29,721 nucleotides of DNA from Paenarthrobacter nitroguajacolicus JCM 14115. Lineage in GTDB: Bacteria > Actinomycetota > Actinomycetes > Actinomycetales > Micrococcaceae. Of this stretch, positions 17,601-26,609 are shown piece after piece; position 1 is the stretch's first letter; the number at the start of each line of letters is the position of its first letter. The notes under the pieces are model-generated. The model was not told where the DNA came from. It worked only from the letters and a program-made list of their open reading frames with translations, and ran no database searches. The position numbers were made by a program, and so were the translations under genes. The stretch lies in the NCBI GenBank assembly GCA_001313365.1, contig BBFS01000060.1, forward strand, positions 1 through 29,721, written 5' to 3'.

Positions 17601-18665
17601 CCTCGCTGGACTCCAGGAAAAGCTGGCACCGGCCACGCGCCGCGCCATTGCCGAATCACTCGGAGCAACACCTGCGACGACGTCACGGGCCAAAGGCGTC
17701 AAGGCAACCGGCCCGCTGAGCGCACCCAACGGCGGAACGCCGGCTTCAGGGCCGGCTCCTGCCGGTGGCGGAGCGGTTGCGGAACGCGAAGGTATCACCG
17801 CATGGGACTTCGGCGCAGTGGAACGCCAAGTGACGCGCACCGTGAAGGGTCACGCCGTGACGGGCTTCCCTGCAGTCGTCGATGAGGGCAAGTCTGTCGC
17901 CCTTCGTGTTTTCCAGACCCGGCCGGAACAGGAAGCCGCCATGCGTGGCGGTGTTATCCGGCTGCTGGCCCTCCGGATCCCACCACCCGACCGTTACGTG
18001 CTGGAACACCTCAGTAATACGGAGAAGCTGACGTTCAGCCAAAACCCGCATGGATCCGTGAGTGCCTCATCGCTGACTGTGCACTGGCAGCCATCGACAA
18101 ACTGGTTCCGCAGGATCTGCCGTGGGACAAGGAGGCCTTCGATGCGTTGTACGAAGTGGTCAGGGCAGAACTGATCGACACCGTGTTCACGGTGACCGCC
18201 GTCGTCGAACGCATCCTGGCCAGTACGCGGCGCATCCAGAAGCAGCTGAAGTCCAACACCAGCCTGCCACTGATCAGCGCCCTCAACGACATGAAGAGCC
18301 AGCTGGAGCAACTGGTGTTCCCGGGCTTTGTGGCACAGACGGGTTATGCGCAGCTCAGCCAACTGCCACGCTATCTGCAGGCGATCGAGAAGCGGCTGGA
18401 AAAGCTCCCGGGCAACGTTCAGCGGGACAGCCTCAACATGGCAATAGTGCAGGCACTGGAGGACGACTACGACGACGCTGTGTCGGCGCTGCTTCCGGGA
18501 CGCAGGGCGGGCACCGAGTTAACCCGGGTGCGCTGGATGATCGAAGAGCTCCGGGTGAGCCTCTTCGCCGTCGAGCTTGGTACTGCCTACTCGGTGTCGG
18601 AAAAGCGCATCCGCACGGTGCTGAACCAGCCTTGGCACCCGCATAGCCGCGGCGCAATGCCATGA
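14684..18665 (+). CDS. hrpA: ATP-dependent RNA helicase HrpA
   Basis: A DEAH-box helicase of about 1325 residues, the usual HrpA size. In order: Walker [32 protein letters not shown], the DEAH box [18 protein letters not shown] in [44 protein letters not shown] and motif [10 protein letters not shown]. The HA2/OB-fold and long C-terminal DUF3418 region (FPAVVDEG, then [12 protein letters not shown]) follow. HrpA proteins act in mRNA processing and rescue of stalled or collided ribosomes. Frameshifts occur near 15187, 15866, 16168, 16465, 17503 and 18070, and a compensated pair near 14702-14735 alters the N-terminal [10 protein letters not shown] segment. Runs of seven at 15349, 16401, 16740 and 17075 add one Pro or Gly each. 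It probably shares a transcript with the WYL regulator and ends at a bidirectional-looking hairpin. Confidence 0.93.
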
Positions 18666-18701
18666 AAAAACCCGGCGGCGCTTAATAAGCACCGCCGGGT
18701 T
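18665..18701 (-). terminator. Intrinsic terminator of the HIT operon, between convergent genes
   Basis: AACCCGGCGG (18669-18678) pairs with CCGCCGGGTT (18692-18701), and the stem extends by GC pairs around a TTAATAA loop. On the minus strand it is followed by a T6 tract (18665-18670), making a strong terminator for the HIT gene. On the plus strand there is no T tract, though it may still slow transcription from hrpA. Confidence 0.88.
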
Positions 18702-18715
18702 AAGTCGTGCAGGAC

Positions 18716-19148
18716 TCAGTCCTGAGGGACTGCGTCGCCGTGGCCTGCCTCCCGAAGCGCAGCACGGAGCTTTACAGCCGTGGCCTCCATGACTGCGGGA
18801 TCGGGGGGGTTGTGGTCCACGTTGTGGATTTCAAAGTCTGCCGTGGAGTAGGCGGGCCACACGTGGACATGCAAATGGTCTACCTCGAAACCTTCCATCA
18901 GCACGCCAACGCGCTTGGCGTCAAACAAAGCCTCCTGCACCTTGCCGATGCGCTGGGCCACGTCCATGACCTTTGCCAGCAGTTCAGGGCTGGCTTGCGT
19001 CCACGAATCCACTTCTTCACGCGGAACCACCAAGGTGTGTCCCTGGGTAATGGGCGAGATGGTCAGGAAGGCGACCACGTCCTCGTCTTTCCAGACAAAA
19101 CGGCCCGGGATCTCCCCCATTAATGATCTTGGTGAACAGTGTGCTCAT
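18716..19148 (-). CDS. HIT family hydrolase
   Basis: About 143 residues of the histidine-triad superfamily: nucleotide phosphoramidase or dinucleotide hydrolase activity is usual. Visible: [34 protein letters not shown], and the triad HLHVHVWP. The ATG at 19148 overlaps the stop of the dehydrogenase gene upstream (ATGA, 19145-19148), so translation is coupled. A C5 run on plus near 19116 (four needed) splits the first ten residues from the rest. A G7 run near 18803-18809 gives HNPPDP where HNPDP is likely. A strong terminator follows, so this is the last gene of a three-gene operon. The substrate cannot be told from sequence. Confidence 0.88.
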
Positions 19149-20313
19149 GCGTCTGCCCTTTCGGATGGTTCCTGAAGTGTTGCGGTGTCCAGTACGAAAC
19201 GGTACTTCACGTCCCCCGGCCACCATGCGGTCGTAGGCTTCATTGAGTTGTCCGGCTCCCACTATCTCGATGTCGCTCACAACCCCCCCGTGTTCGGCGC
19301 AGAAGTCCAACATTTCCTGCGTTTCCTCAATGCCGCCGATCAGTGAACCCGCATAGGCGAGTCGTCGGCGGATGAGCAGTCCCGGGCTGACCGGCGGCAT
19401 GTCGTCCGCGGGGGAGGCCCAATTGGAAGAGGGCCCCATCCAGGCGAAGGGTCCGGAAGTACGGGTTGAGATCATGCGGCGCTGCGACGGTATCGATGAT
19501 GACGTCGATGCTCCGGTTGGCGGCCTCCATGGCGTCCGCGTCCTTGGAGAGGACCACGTGGTCAGCGCCCAGTTCCCGGGCAGCCTCGAACTTGGATTCC
19601 GACGTCGTGAAAACGGTGACGTCGGCACCCATGGCTTTGGCGATCTTCACTGCCATATGGCCAAGGCCACCCAAGCCTACGACACCCACGGAGTCGCCTT
19701 CCTCCACATCGAAATAACGCAGCGGAGAGTATGTGGTGATTCCGGCACACAGCAAGGGAGCGGCCGCTGCCGGATCAAGGGCCTCCGGGATGCGCAGCAC
19801 GAAGCGCCTGTCCACCACTACCGACGTCGAGTATCCCCCCCCTTGCGTAATGTCGTCCCCCATGACGCGGGTCCGCAGCTCCATAAGTACCAACGTTGCC
19901 CCCGCTCGCAGTACTGTTCCAGTCCTTCAAGGCAGCTCTCGCATTCGCGGCAGGAGTCCACCATGCAACCCACACCAACACGATCGCCGGGGGGGCAAAT
20001 TCCTGCACCCCCGGCACCCACACGTGTCACACGGCCTACGATCTCGTGGCCTGGAACCAACGGGTAGGAGGAACCCGCCATTCACCGCGCGTTGCATGCA
20101 CGTCCGAGTGGCACAAACCACAGAATTCAATCGCGATTTCGACGTCGTCCGCTGTAGGGGGGGTCCGGCGCGCAACAGTCAGCGGCACCAAACCACTGTC
20201 CGGGGGGGAAGTGGCCCCCGTACGCTGCAGCCAGCGTTCCGGACCGGTCTTCACTGCTATCCAGGGTGACGGGCTTGGCGAGGGGGAGGGGGCACAGGGC
20301 GTCCGGGAGTCAT
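19145..20313 (-). CDS. Zinc-dependent NAD(P) alcohol dehydrogenase
   Basis: Medium-chain dehydrogenase of the bacterial cinnamyl-alcohol/YahK-like group, interconverting alcohols and aldehydes. Catalytic zinc motif [33 protein letters not shown], structural zinc cysteines in [18 protein letters not shown], and the Rossmann motif [21 protein letters not shown]. About 389 residues if the ATG at 20313 is used; that start overlaps the sulfurtransferase stop by ATGA and needs one C removed from a C5 run, and it leaves an N-terminal extension of about 25 residues before AAAYGATS. Frameshifts: near 20225, 20060, 19880-19990, 19400 and 19215. Runs of 7-8 (19284, 19835, 20157, 20202) add residues in frame. 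The stop overlaps the HIT start. A link to thiol or aldehyde detoxification is inference from the neighbours. Confidence 0.87.
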
Positions 20314-21209
20314 GCTCCGACGCTACTCCCGGCAGCCGTGCTTGTGCCACTTGGGGCCGCGGAGTCCTCGTCAAAAGGCGTGCTGCCCACGACCACGTCA
20401 TTCGCAGCATTGTTTGACCACTGCGAGAATGAACCCGGATAGAGCGCCGCACGGTATCCGGCGATCTCCAAGGCAGCAATCTCATGGGAAGCTGTCACGC
20501 CGGATCCGCAATAAACAGCAACGTTGGACGACTGATCCAGACCCAACTCCTCAAAACGCCTCCGCAGCTCTTCCTCTGGAAGAAACGTGCCGGCAGCTGA
20601 GACGTTCCCCGTGGTCGGCGCGCTCACCGCACCCGGAATGTGCCCGGCCCTGGGGTCTATCGGTTCTACCTCGCCCCTGTATCTCTCCCCTGCCCGGCAT
20701 CCAGCAAGACACCATTGCGATGCCACTGTGCCGCCTCCTGCTCCGTGATGGCCGGCATGAGGCCTTCGCCCAAAGTGACATTTCCGACGGCGGGACTCAC
20801 CTCACCCGATTCCACCGGGTAACCAGCCGAACGCCAAGCGGCGAGGCCGCCGTCGAGCAGGTACACAGAGACAAATCCAGCGTTCCGCAGCATCCACCAA
20901 ACGCGTGCCGCGGCCATGCTGCCGCTGTCGTCGTACGCGACCACGGTGTCGCCGTCGTTAATCCCCCCCACTTTCGAGCCGACTCCCGAAAGCGGTCCTT
21001 GGTTGGCAACGGGTGGCGGCCCAGCCCGGTCTGTGCGTGGTCGGCCAGCTCTGTGGGCAGGTCCACGAAAACGGCGCCCGGAAGATGGGCGCCAGATATT
21101 CAAGGTGCCCGTCAGTGCGGCCCAGGATCCATCGGACGTCGAGAAGCACAGTCCGCCGCCCGGTTTCGAGTCGCTGGTGCAGTTCTGACGCACTCATCAA
21201 CGTGGCCAT
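20310..21209 (-). CDS. Tandem-rhodanese sulfurtransferase
   Basis: About 299 residues with two rhodanese domains, the layout of thiosulfate and 3-mercaptopyruvate sulfurtransferases. First domain: VLLDVRWILG, GDTVVAYDDSGSMAAARVWWMLR, VYLLDGGLAAWRSAGYPVE. Second domain: VLLDARAGERYRGEVEPIDP, GHIPGAVSAPT and the active loop VAVYCGSGVTAS with the persulfide-forming Cys. The CGSGVT loop is of the TST/MST kind. ATG at 21209 has a strong AAGGAGAT site, so this is the first gene of the operon leading to the dehydrogenase and HIT genes. Frameshifts lie near 21090 (HYLAGHLPGAVFVDLPTEL region), 20970 and 20690. A C7 run at 20963-20969 adds a residue in KWGINDGD. The gene is divergent from cds1, whose product releases sulfide from cysteine. 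Confidence 0.87.
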
Positions 21210-21279
21210 GGGATCTCCTTCGTTCTGGCGGCTGGTCTTGCGCAGAGGTTTCGTTGCTGCCGGTGTCCGAATTCCAGCC

Positions 21280-21285
21280 TAGGCT
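21280..21285 (+). promoter_or_regulatory. -10 box of a probable leaderless cds1 transcript
   Basis: TAGGCT lies six bases before the GTG at 21292, with no ribosome site between, the usual layout of leaderless actinobacterial genes. The 82-bp gap to the divergent sulfurtransferase must hold both promoters. Confidence 0.4.
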
Positions 21286-21291
21286 TATCCG

Positions 21292-22376
21292 GTGAGCAAT
21301 TCGTGTATTCAGGACAGGGCATGGGCCAGCGAGGCCATCCGTAAGATCGAGGCCGAGAATAACGCTCCGCCGACACCCACCTTTATGCGGTTCCACTCCC
21401 GGACCACTGGGGAGTCCAGTTGTACCTGAAGGACGAGTCAACCACAGATCCGGCAGTCTCAAGCACCGTTTGGCGCGGTCCCTGTTCCTGTATGGCCTGG
21501 TCAACGGCTGGATCACCGAGGGCACCACCATCGTGGAAGCCTCCAGCGGCAGCACGGCCGTTTCAGAGGCCTACTTCGCCCGGCTCATCGGCTTGCCCTT
21601 CATCGCAGTCATGACTAAGACCACCAGCCCCGAGAAGATCGCCCTGATCGAGGATTTCGGCGGCGCCTGCCTGTTGGTGGACCACGCCTCGGAAGTTTAC
21701 GCCGTGGCCGAAGAGACGGCCAGGACGTCCGGTGGCTACTACATGGACCAATTTACGTTTGCCGAGCGGGCAACAGACTGGCGGGGGCAACAACAACATC
21801 GCCGAGTCGATTTTCGAACAGCTTTCCTTGGAAGAGCACCCGGTTCCGGAATGGATCGTTGTGGGCGCCGGCACCGGCGGTACCAGCGCCACCATCGGCC
21901 GTTACCTGCGGTACAACCGATACAACACCCGCCTGGCCGTTGTTGATCCCGAAAACTCGGCTTTCTACCCGGCGTGGCGGGACGGAAACGCAGCCGCAGC
22001 CACTGGCCTGCCGTCCAGGATTGAGGCATCGGCAGGCCTCGGTCTGAGCCCAGCTTCGTGCCGGCGGTCATCGACCATATGATCCAAGTGCCCGACGCCG
22101 CGTCCGTTGCCGCCATGCGGCACCTCCGGAAACTCACCGGCCTGCATGCAGGGCCTTCAACCGGGACCAACCTTTGGGGCGTTTGGCAGTTGGTTGCCGG
22201 GATGGTGGCTGAGGGCCGCAGGGGGCAGCGTCGTTTCCCTGATGTGCGACGCCGGCGACCGCTATGCGGGAAGCTACAACGACGCCGGATGGTTGGCCGC
22301 GCACGGCCTGGACCCCCCCGCACCGCATGAAGCAGTTTTGGAAAACTTCCACAGCACAGGAGTTTGGACCGGCTAG
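21292..22376 (+). CDS. cds1: PLP-dependent L-cysteine desulfhydrase, Cds1-like
   Basis: About 361 residues of the cysteine synthase fold, of the actinobacterial group that includes mycobacterial Cds1, which breaks cysteine into pyruvate, ammonia and sulfide. Marks: [35 protein letters not shown] lysine in [71 protein letters not shown] and [14 protein letters not shown] start at 21292, leaderless. Frameshifts near 21367 ([12 protein letters not shown]), 21450, 21782 ([11 protein letters not shown]), 22035-22045 ([17 protein letters not shown]) and 22220. A C7 run at 22313-22319 adds a Pro. The TAG at 22374-22376 shares CTAG with the stop of the convergent hydrolase gene. A cysteine synthase-like biosynthetic role is the alternative, but the conserved segments match the Cds1 group better. 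Confidence 0.83.
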
Positions 22377-23039
22377 ACCTCCACGGACTCCTTGGGCGCC
22401 AATCGCGCGTAAGTGGTTCCGTAGCGGGCCCCCCCTATCCGGGTGACGTGTCCCTCGACAATCCCCCCCCGGCCCAGTTCGTTGAGCAGCCCGTCATGGA
22501 CAGGGAATGCCTTTGGAGCTCGTACGGAAATGACGAAGTCCACTACCTCGCCCACCTTGGACCACGGCGCATGAATGGGGACAAGAAGGGTTTGGACGCT
22601 GATTCCGTCAGGGACCACGAACGAATCCCCCCCGGGGTGGAATACGTTGTCGTCCACCAAGTAGCCGATGTTCGCTACCACCGGGATCTGGGCGTGGATG
22701 ACCGCATGTTGACCACCGTAAGTCCGGATGTTGAACCTGCCGCGTCAAAGCCGGAGTTGGGTTCCACAGTATGCACGCGGGCGGCGACATCCCCCCCGTT
22801 TTCCTTCAACGCAGCTGCCACCCCCCGGCTGGCGCGTGGACCTCCAGCATGGTGTTGCTCCGCAGGGCTGCCGTTACTGCCGGGCGGTCAATGTGGTCAT
22901 TGTGCTCGTGCGTGACAAGTACAGCGTGGGCTCCGCTCAACGCTTCCTCTGACTCGGAGAAAGTCCCGGGATCAATCACCAGGACCTTTCCTTCCTTCTC
23001 CAACCGAACACAGGCATGGGTGTACTTGGTGAGCTTCAT
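22373..23039 (-). CDS. Metallo-beta-lactamase fold hydrolase (UlaG-like)
   Basis: About 221 residues. MKLTKYTHACVRLEKEGKVL opens the protein, DPGTFSESEE and the metal-binding THEHNDHID (HxHxDH) follow, then GGQHAVIH and LLVPIHAPWSKVGEVVDFV. These are the marks of the short COG2220 metal-dependent hydrolases; substrates in this group are mostly unknown. ATG at 23039. Frameshifts: a C6 run at 22820-22825 (four needed, in HAPAGVAAALKENGD) and another near 22700. Runs of seven or eight at 22430, 22463, 22627 and 22790 each add a Gly in frame. The TAG stop (22373-22375) overlaps that of cds1 in a shared CTAG. It is divergent from zur with about 100 bp between. Confidence 0.82.
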
Positions 23040-23089
23040 GGAGACAGCCTAGGGCCGCCCGCTGACAGTTTCCAAGGTTCCCCCCCTAC

Positions 23090-23111
23090 TGGTAAAATTG
23101 GGGGTTTGCCA
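23090..23111. promoter_or_regulatory. Near-palindrome over a -10-like box upstream of zur
   Basis: TGGTAAA (23090-23096) and TTTGCCA (23105-23111) form a 7-bp inverted repeat with one mismatch and an 8-bp G-rich spacer. TAAAAT at 23093-23098 would serve as -10 box for zur. It lies between the divergent hydrolase gene and zur. Confidence 0.3.
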
Positions 23112-23140
23112 GCATCCCCCCCAGGGAAGTGAGTCTTTCA

Positions 23141-23606
23141 ATGCCACAAGGCACCAGTCCCGCCACGACCGGCCATGACGCGCCGGCCACCAGCGGCGTC
23201 AAGGAGCAGCGCGTCACCAAGCAGCGCTTGGCCGTCAGCGCTGCCCTGGATGAATTGGATGACTTCGTCAGCACCCAGGAGCTGTACCGGCTGCTGCAGA
23301 ACAAGGGCATCTCGGTGTCATTGGCTACTGCGTACCGCATTCTGCAGTCCTTGGCGGACGACGGACTCATTGACGTCCTCCGAAACGGAGACGGCGAAGC
23401 GTCTATCGTCGTTGTGCAGTCACCGGGCACCACCACCACCTGCTTTGCCGCAACTGCGGCAAGGCAGAAGAAGTGGAAGCACCCGCCGTCGAAACCTGGG
23501 CTGCCCGCACGGCAACTGAACATGGCTTCACCGAGGTAGCCCACACAGTGGAAATCTTCGGGCTATGCCTGAATGCACGGCCAGGAAGGCAGCCGGCAAG
23601 CTCTAG
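23141..23606 (+). CDS. zur: Zinc uptake regulator, Fur family
   Basis: About 154 residues. The winged-helix domain is clear: VTKQRLAVSAALDELDDFV, STQELYRLLQNKGISVSLA, TAYRILQSLADDGLIDVL. The C-terminal metal and dimer domain reads, in the corrected frames, YRRCAVTGHHHHLLCRNCGK and ends FGLCPECTARKAAGKL, so both CxxC pairs of a structural zinc site are present. Zur represses zinc import when zinc is sufficient; the importer znuABC lies directly opposite, which decides Zur over other Fur members. ATG at 23141; a GTG at 23129 is the alternative start. Frameshifts near 23400 (GEAVYRRC), 23440-23450 and one lost C near 23568 (LCPECT). The TAG at 23604-23606 shares CTAG with the znuB stop. Confidence 0.87.
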
Positions 23607-24495
23607 AGGGCACCTGCCGGCTGGTCCCGCGACACCCGGCCGTTGATGCCTCTGTTGGCGCGGACCCTGCCAATGACCCGGCACACCACGTAGATCAGGA
23701 AGGACAGCGTGGTGACGTAAGCTGATGGGAATACGGCTACCCAGCGCCAGGAGAATACCGCCCACGGTGGCCGTCATCGCGAAGAGAACACTCAGCAGCA
23801 CCACCAAACGGGGGGGCGATGTGGTGACCCGCAGTGCAGCGGCTGCAGGGGGGGTAATCAGCAAGGCAAGTACCAACAGCGCGCCGACAATCTGGATGGA
23901 CAGTGCCACGCTGACACCCAGGAGAACCATGAAGCCGATGGCCAGGCCGCGAACCGGGACCCTCTGGCCTCAGCCATCTCCGGGTCAACGCTGGCAAAGC
24001 TCAGTGGCCGCCAGATCGCCGCCAGCGCCGCCATCACCACCACTGCGGTGCCGGCCAAAACCTGCAGTTGCACCGTATCCACGGACACAATCTGACCGGT
24101 CAGCAGGCCGAACTTGTTCGCCGCGCGCCCCTCATAAAGGGCGAGGAACAGGATCCCCAAGCCCAGCCCGAACGGCATGATCACACCGATGATCGAGTTC
24201 TTGTCCCGGGCCCGGACTCCCATGAAACCCAGGAGCACTGCCGCGGCCACCGAGCCGATCAAGGAACCAAAAATGATGTCGGTGCCAATCAGGAGAGCAA
24301 GCGCCGCACCGGCGAAGGACAGCTCGGAAATGCCGTGAACAGCGAAAGCAAGGTCGCGCTTCATCACGAAGGTGCCAACCAGTCCGCCCAGCAATCCGAG
24401 GACAGCTCCTGCCAGATGGAATTTTGGACAAGTACCAGCAACTCACCGTAATTCTCGAAGTTGAAAATGGTCTGCAGGATGCTCTCGAGATCCAT
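23603..24495 (-). CDS. znuB: Zinc ABC transporter permease
   Basis: About 297 residues with the multi-helix ABC-3 permease pattern: AVLGLLGGLVGTFVMKRDLAFAVHGISELSFAGAA is split by an error but its parts are plain, then GTDIIFGSLIGSVAAAVLLG, GLLTGQIVSVD, IQIVGALLVLALLITPAAAA and a basic tail NRGINGRVSRDQPAGAL. It forms the membrane channel for zinc with ZnuC and ZnuA. ATG at 24495 directly follows the znuC TAG and has a strong AGGAG site, so the two are co-translated. Frameshifts: GG to G near 24416 (SIWAGAVLGLL), near 23950 (ARGVPVRGLAIGFMVLLGV) and near 23722 (SAYVTTLSFLIYVV). Runs of seven at 23811 and 23849 each insert a Pro. The stop overlaps that of zur in CTAG. Confidence 0.88.
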
Positions 24496-25331
24496 CTAGA
24501 ACTCCTCCCCCCGCGGTGGCGTGGGCATCGTCATGGAAGTGCGTGGTTGCGTCTGGAAGACCGACGACGACGATCCTTCCGTTGGTGTGGATGACCTCCA
24601 CATGACTGTCGTACAGTTCGGAAAGAACTTCCGTGGTCATGACTTCCTGAGGCGTCCCTACACGGAACTGGCCGCCGGCAAGGTAAAGGACCCTGTCTAC
24701 ATAGTCGATAACCGGGTTGATTTCGTGGGTCACGAAGACCACGGCACTGTTCCGATCGTGGCATTGCTTGTTGATCAGTGAACTGACGCCCTGCTGATGA
24801 TGCAGGTCCAGGGAGAGCAGCGGCTCATCACACAGGAGAACCTGAGGCTCAGTGGCCAGTGCCTGAGCCACCCTGAGACGTTGTTGCTCGCCACCCGATA
24901 ACTGCCCCACCGGCACCTTGGCGTAGTCTGACGCGCCACTTGCTCCAACAACTCGTCGATCCGCTGGTTGACCTTGCCGGATGCGAACCGCATTCCCCCA
25001 GCGGTGCCCATCGATCCCCCAGCCCAACCAGGTCGCGTGCCCTCAACGGCGTATCCGCTGCAAAGGACTTTTGCTGCGGTATGTATCCAATACGTTTACT
25101 GCCGCGTTCCACTGCGTGGCCGCCCAGCGACACAGTTCCGGAATGCAGTTCCTGCAGCCCCAGAAGAACTTTCAGGAAGCTTGTTTTTCCGCTGCCATTG
25201 GGCCCAAGAACGGCAAAGAACTCTCCGGGGTGGATGTCCAGGTCCAGATCCCGCCACAGTGTCCTCTTGCCGAACTGCAGGCTCGCTCCGCGGAGGCTCA
25301 CTACCGGTGTCAAAAGTTGTCCTCGATCCAT
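24496..25331 (-). CDS. znuC: Zinc ABC transporter ATP-binding protein
   Basis: About 278 residues. Walker A VLGPNGSGKTSFLKVL, Q-loop region RIGYIPQQKSF, signature LSGGEQQRLRVAQALA, Walker B VLLCDEPLLSLDLHHQQG, and the switch His in VVFVTHEINPVIDYVDRV. The C-terminal extension contains THFHDDAHAT, a possible metal-binding patch. ATG at 25331. Frameshifts near 25020 (LGLGxDGHRWG to MRFASGKVNQRIDELLEQV) and 24935 (to GASDYAKVPVGQL), and a C6 run at 24507-24512 where four are needed for the ending GEEF and stop. Nothing I can name fills the 140 bp to znuA except a G7 run; the two genes are probably on one transcript. Confidence 0.9.
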
Positions 25332-25471
25332 GCGCCCCCGGGAGGAGCGCAATAGTTGTGCCGCTGGTATCCGCGGCTGTGCTGATGGCAGGAAAAGGCC
25401 CCGCAGCCATCCTGAATATCTTAGGACGCCAACGGGGGGGCTCTCCACTGCACGTTGTTATGCGCGGACGG

Positions 25472-26462
25472 CTACTTCTTGAGTGCTGACGAAATGGATT
25501 CCACGTTATCCGCCATCCACTGAAGGTAGTCCTTGCCGTCCGGAAGTGTTTCGGTGAAGTTCACAACCGGCACCCCCCCGGCATTTTCAGCGGCGCGCTT
25601 GACGGACTCGGTCTGTGGCCCCCCCTCCGTCTGCTGGTTGTAGGCGAGGAGACGCACAGATTTGGCGCTGACGAGGTCTGTGGTTTCCTTCAGGACGGCG
25701 GGAGGGACATCTGTTTCCTCTTCGATCGCGGCGCTGTAAGCTTCCGGCGTCTTATTTTCCAGGCCGGCCGCCTCCAGGAGGTACAGGGGAACGGGTTCGG
25801 TAACAGCAACGGGTGCGTGCTCGTTGCCGGCCTTGATGTCACCGAGCTTGCCGGTCAATTCAGAAATTTTGGTCTTGAAGGAATCCGCGTTCGCAGTGAA
25901 TGTGGAGGCAGATCCGGCGTCCAGACTGCCCAACTTCTCGGCAACGGCATCGGCGAGCTTGCCCATGGCGTCCAGGCTGTACCAGACGTGCTCATTGAAC
26001 TCGCCATGATCGTGCGCGTGCTCATCTTCGTTGCGGGCCCCCGGCACTACTGGATTCCGTGCCGTGGCCTTCTTCTTCGGGAGCCAGCCTGAGACCTCCA
26101 CAGCGCTGATCATATTCTCGTGGCCGACCTTGGTCTCGTCAGCAATTTTGTGAAGGAATTCGTCGTACCCGCCCCCGTTCTCCACCACCAGCTTGGCCTT
26201 GGAGATCAGCAGCTTGTCCTGGGCCGTGGCTTCATAGGAGTGCGGATCCTGGCTGGTCTTGGTGATGATCGCACTCACGTTGACCTTGTCACCACCGATT
26301 GCCTTGACCACATCCCCCATAGACGTTGGTAGAGGTCACTACCTCAATGGCATCAGCTGAAGACGGAGTATTGCCGCCGGCCGGGCCAGCACAGGAGGAC
26401 AACAAGAGGGCAGCAAGACCTGCAGAAGCGGCAAGGGAAAGTCGGGCGGCGGAACGGCGCAC
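25472..26462 (-). CDS. znuA: Zinc-binding lipoprotein of the ABC transporter
   Basis: About 329 residues, cluster A-I solute-binding protein that delivers zinc to ZnuBC outside the membrane. I chose the GTG at 26462: it gives a clean lipoprotein signal (MRRSAARLSLAASAGLAA, then LLLSSC) and a GAGG ribosome site, and leaves the proposed Zur box in the promoter. Family marks: VVTSTNVYGDVVKAIGG, QDPHSYEATAQDKLLI with a metal His, VENGGGYDEFL, the His-rich loop DEHAHDHGEFNEHVWYSLD, PVPLYLLEAAGL and YNQQTE. A C5 run near 26314-26318 (four needed, in NVYGDVV) breaks the frame near the start. C7 runs at 25573 and 25619 each add a Gly. The His-rich loop favours zinc over manganese. Confidence 0.9.
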
Positions 26463-26482
26463 GGGGGGGACCTCGGATCTAG

Positions 26483-26497
26483 TCAAAATGAGAATCA
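26483..26497 (-). promoter_or_regulatory. Candidate Zur box upstream of znuA
   Basis: TCAAAATGAGAATCA matches the actinobacterial Zur consensus TGAAAATGATTTTCA, as I recall it, at 11 of 15 positions by my count. It lies 21-35 bp before the chosen GTG of znuA, where a repressor would cover the promoter. An unrelated-looking perfect palindrome, GGAATGATTCC, is at 26541-26551. Confidence 0.5.
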
Positions 26498-26563
26498 AAC
26501 ACAATTAGGGGGGGCTCCACCAGTGTACCCCCCCTAAATAGGAATGATTCCAGTTTAGACGGA

Positions 26564-26595
26564 TCTGGCGCCGATGGAGATCCATCGACGCCAGA
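26564..26595 (-). terminator. Hairpin terminator after the CBS-protein operon
   Basis: TCTGGCG-c-CGATGGA (26564-26578) pairs with TCCATCG-a-CGCCAGA (26581-26595): 14 pairs, one mismatch, minimal loop. It lies 15 bp beyond the stop of the minus-strand CBS gene and upstream of the znuA promoter. On the minus strand no strong T run follows; on plus there is TTTT. It most likely insulates znuA from read-through. Confidence 0.65.
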
Positions 26596-26609
26596 CTCGT
26601 TTTCTCCTG

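Noticed and set aside
18669..18701. The hairpin after hrpA as a mobile-element end or attachment site.
   Set aside because: A T6 tract on the minus strand and its position right after the HIT stop make it an ordinary terminator. No integrase, transposase or direct repeats lie around it.
21210..21291. A CRISPR, toxin-antitoxin or small RNA gene in the divergent gap.
   Set aside because: Only 82 bp, fully used by the ribosome site of one gene and the -10 box of the other; no repeats or hairpins seen.
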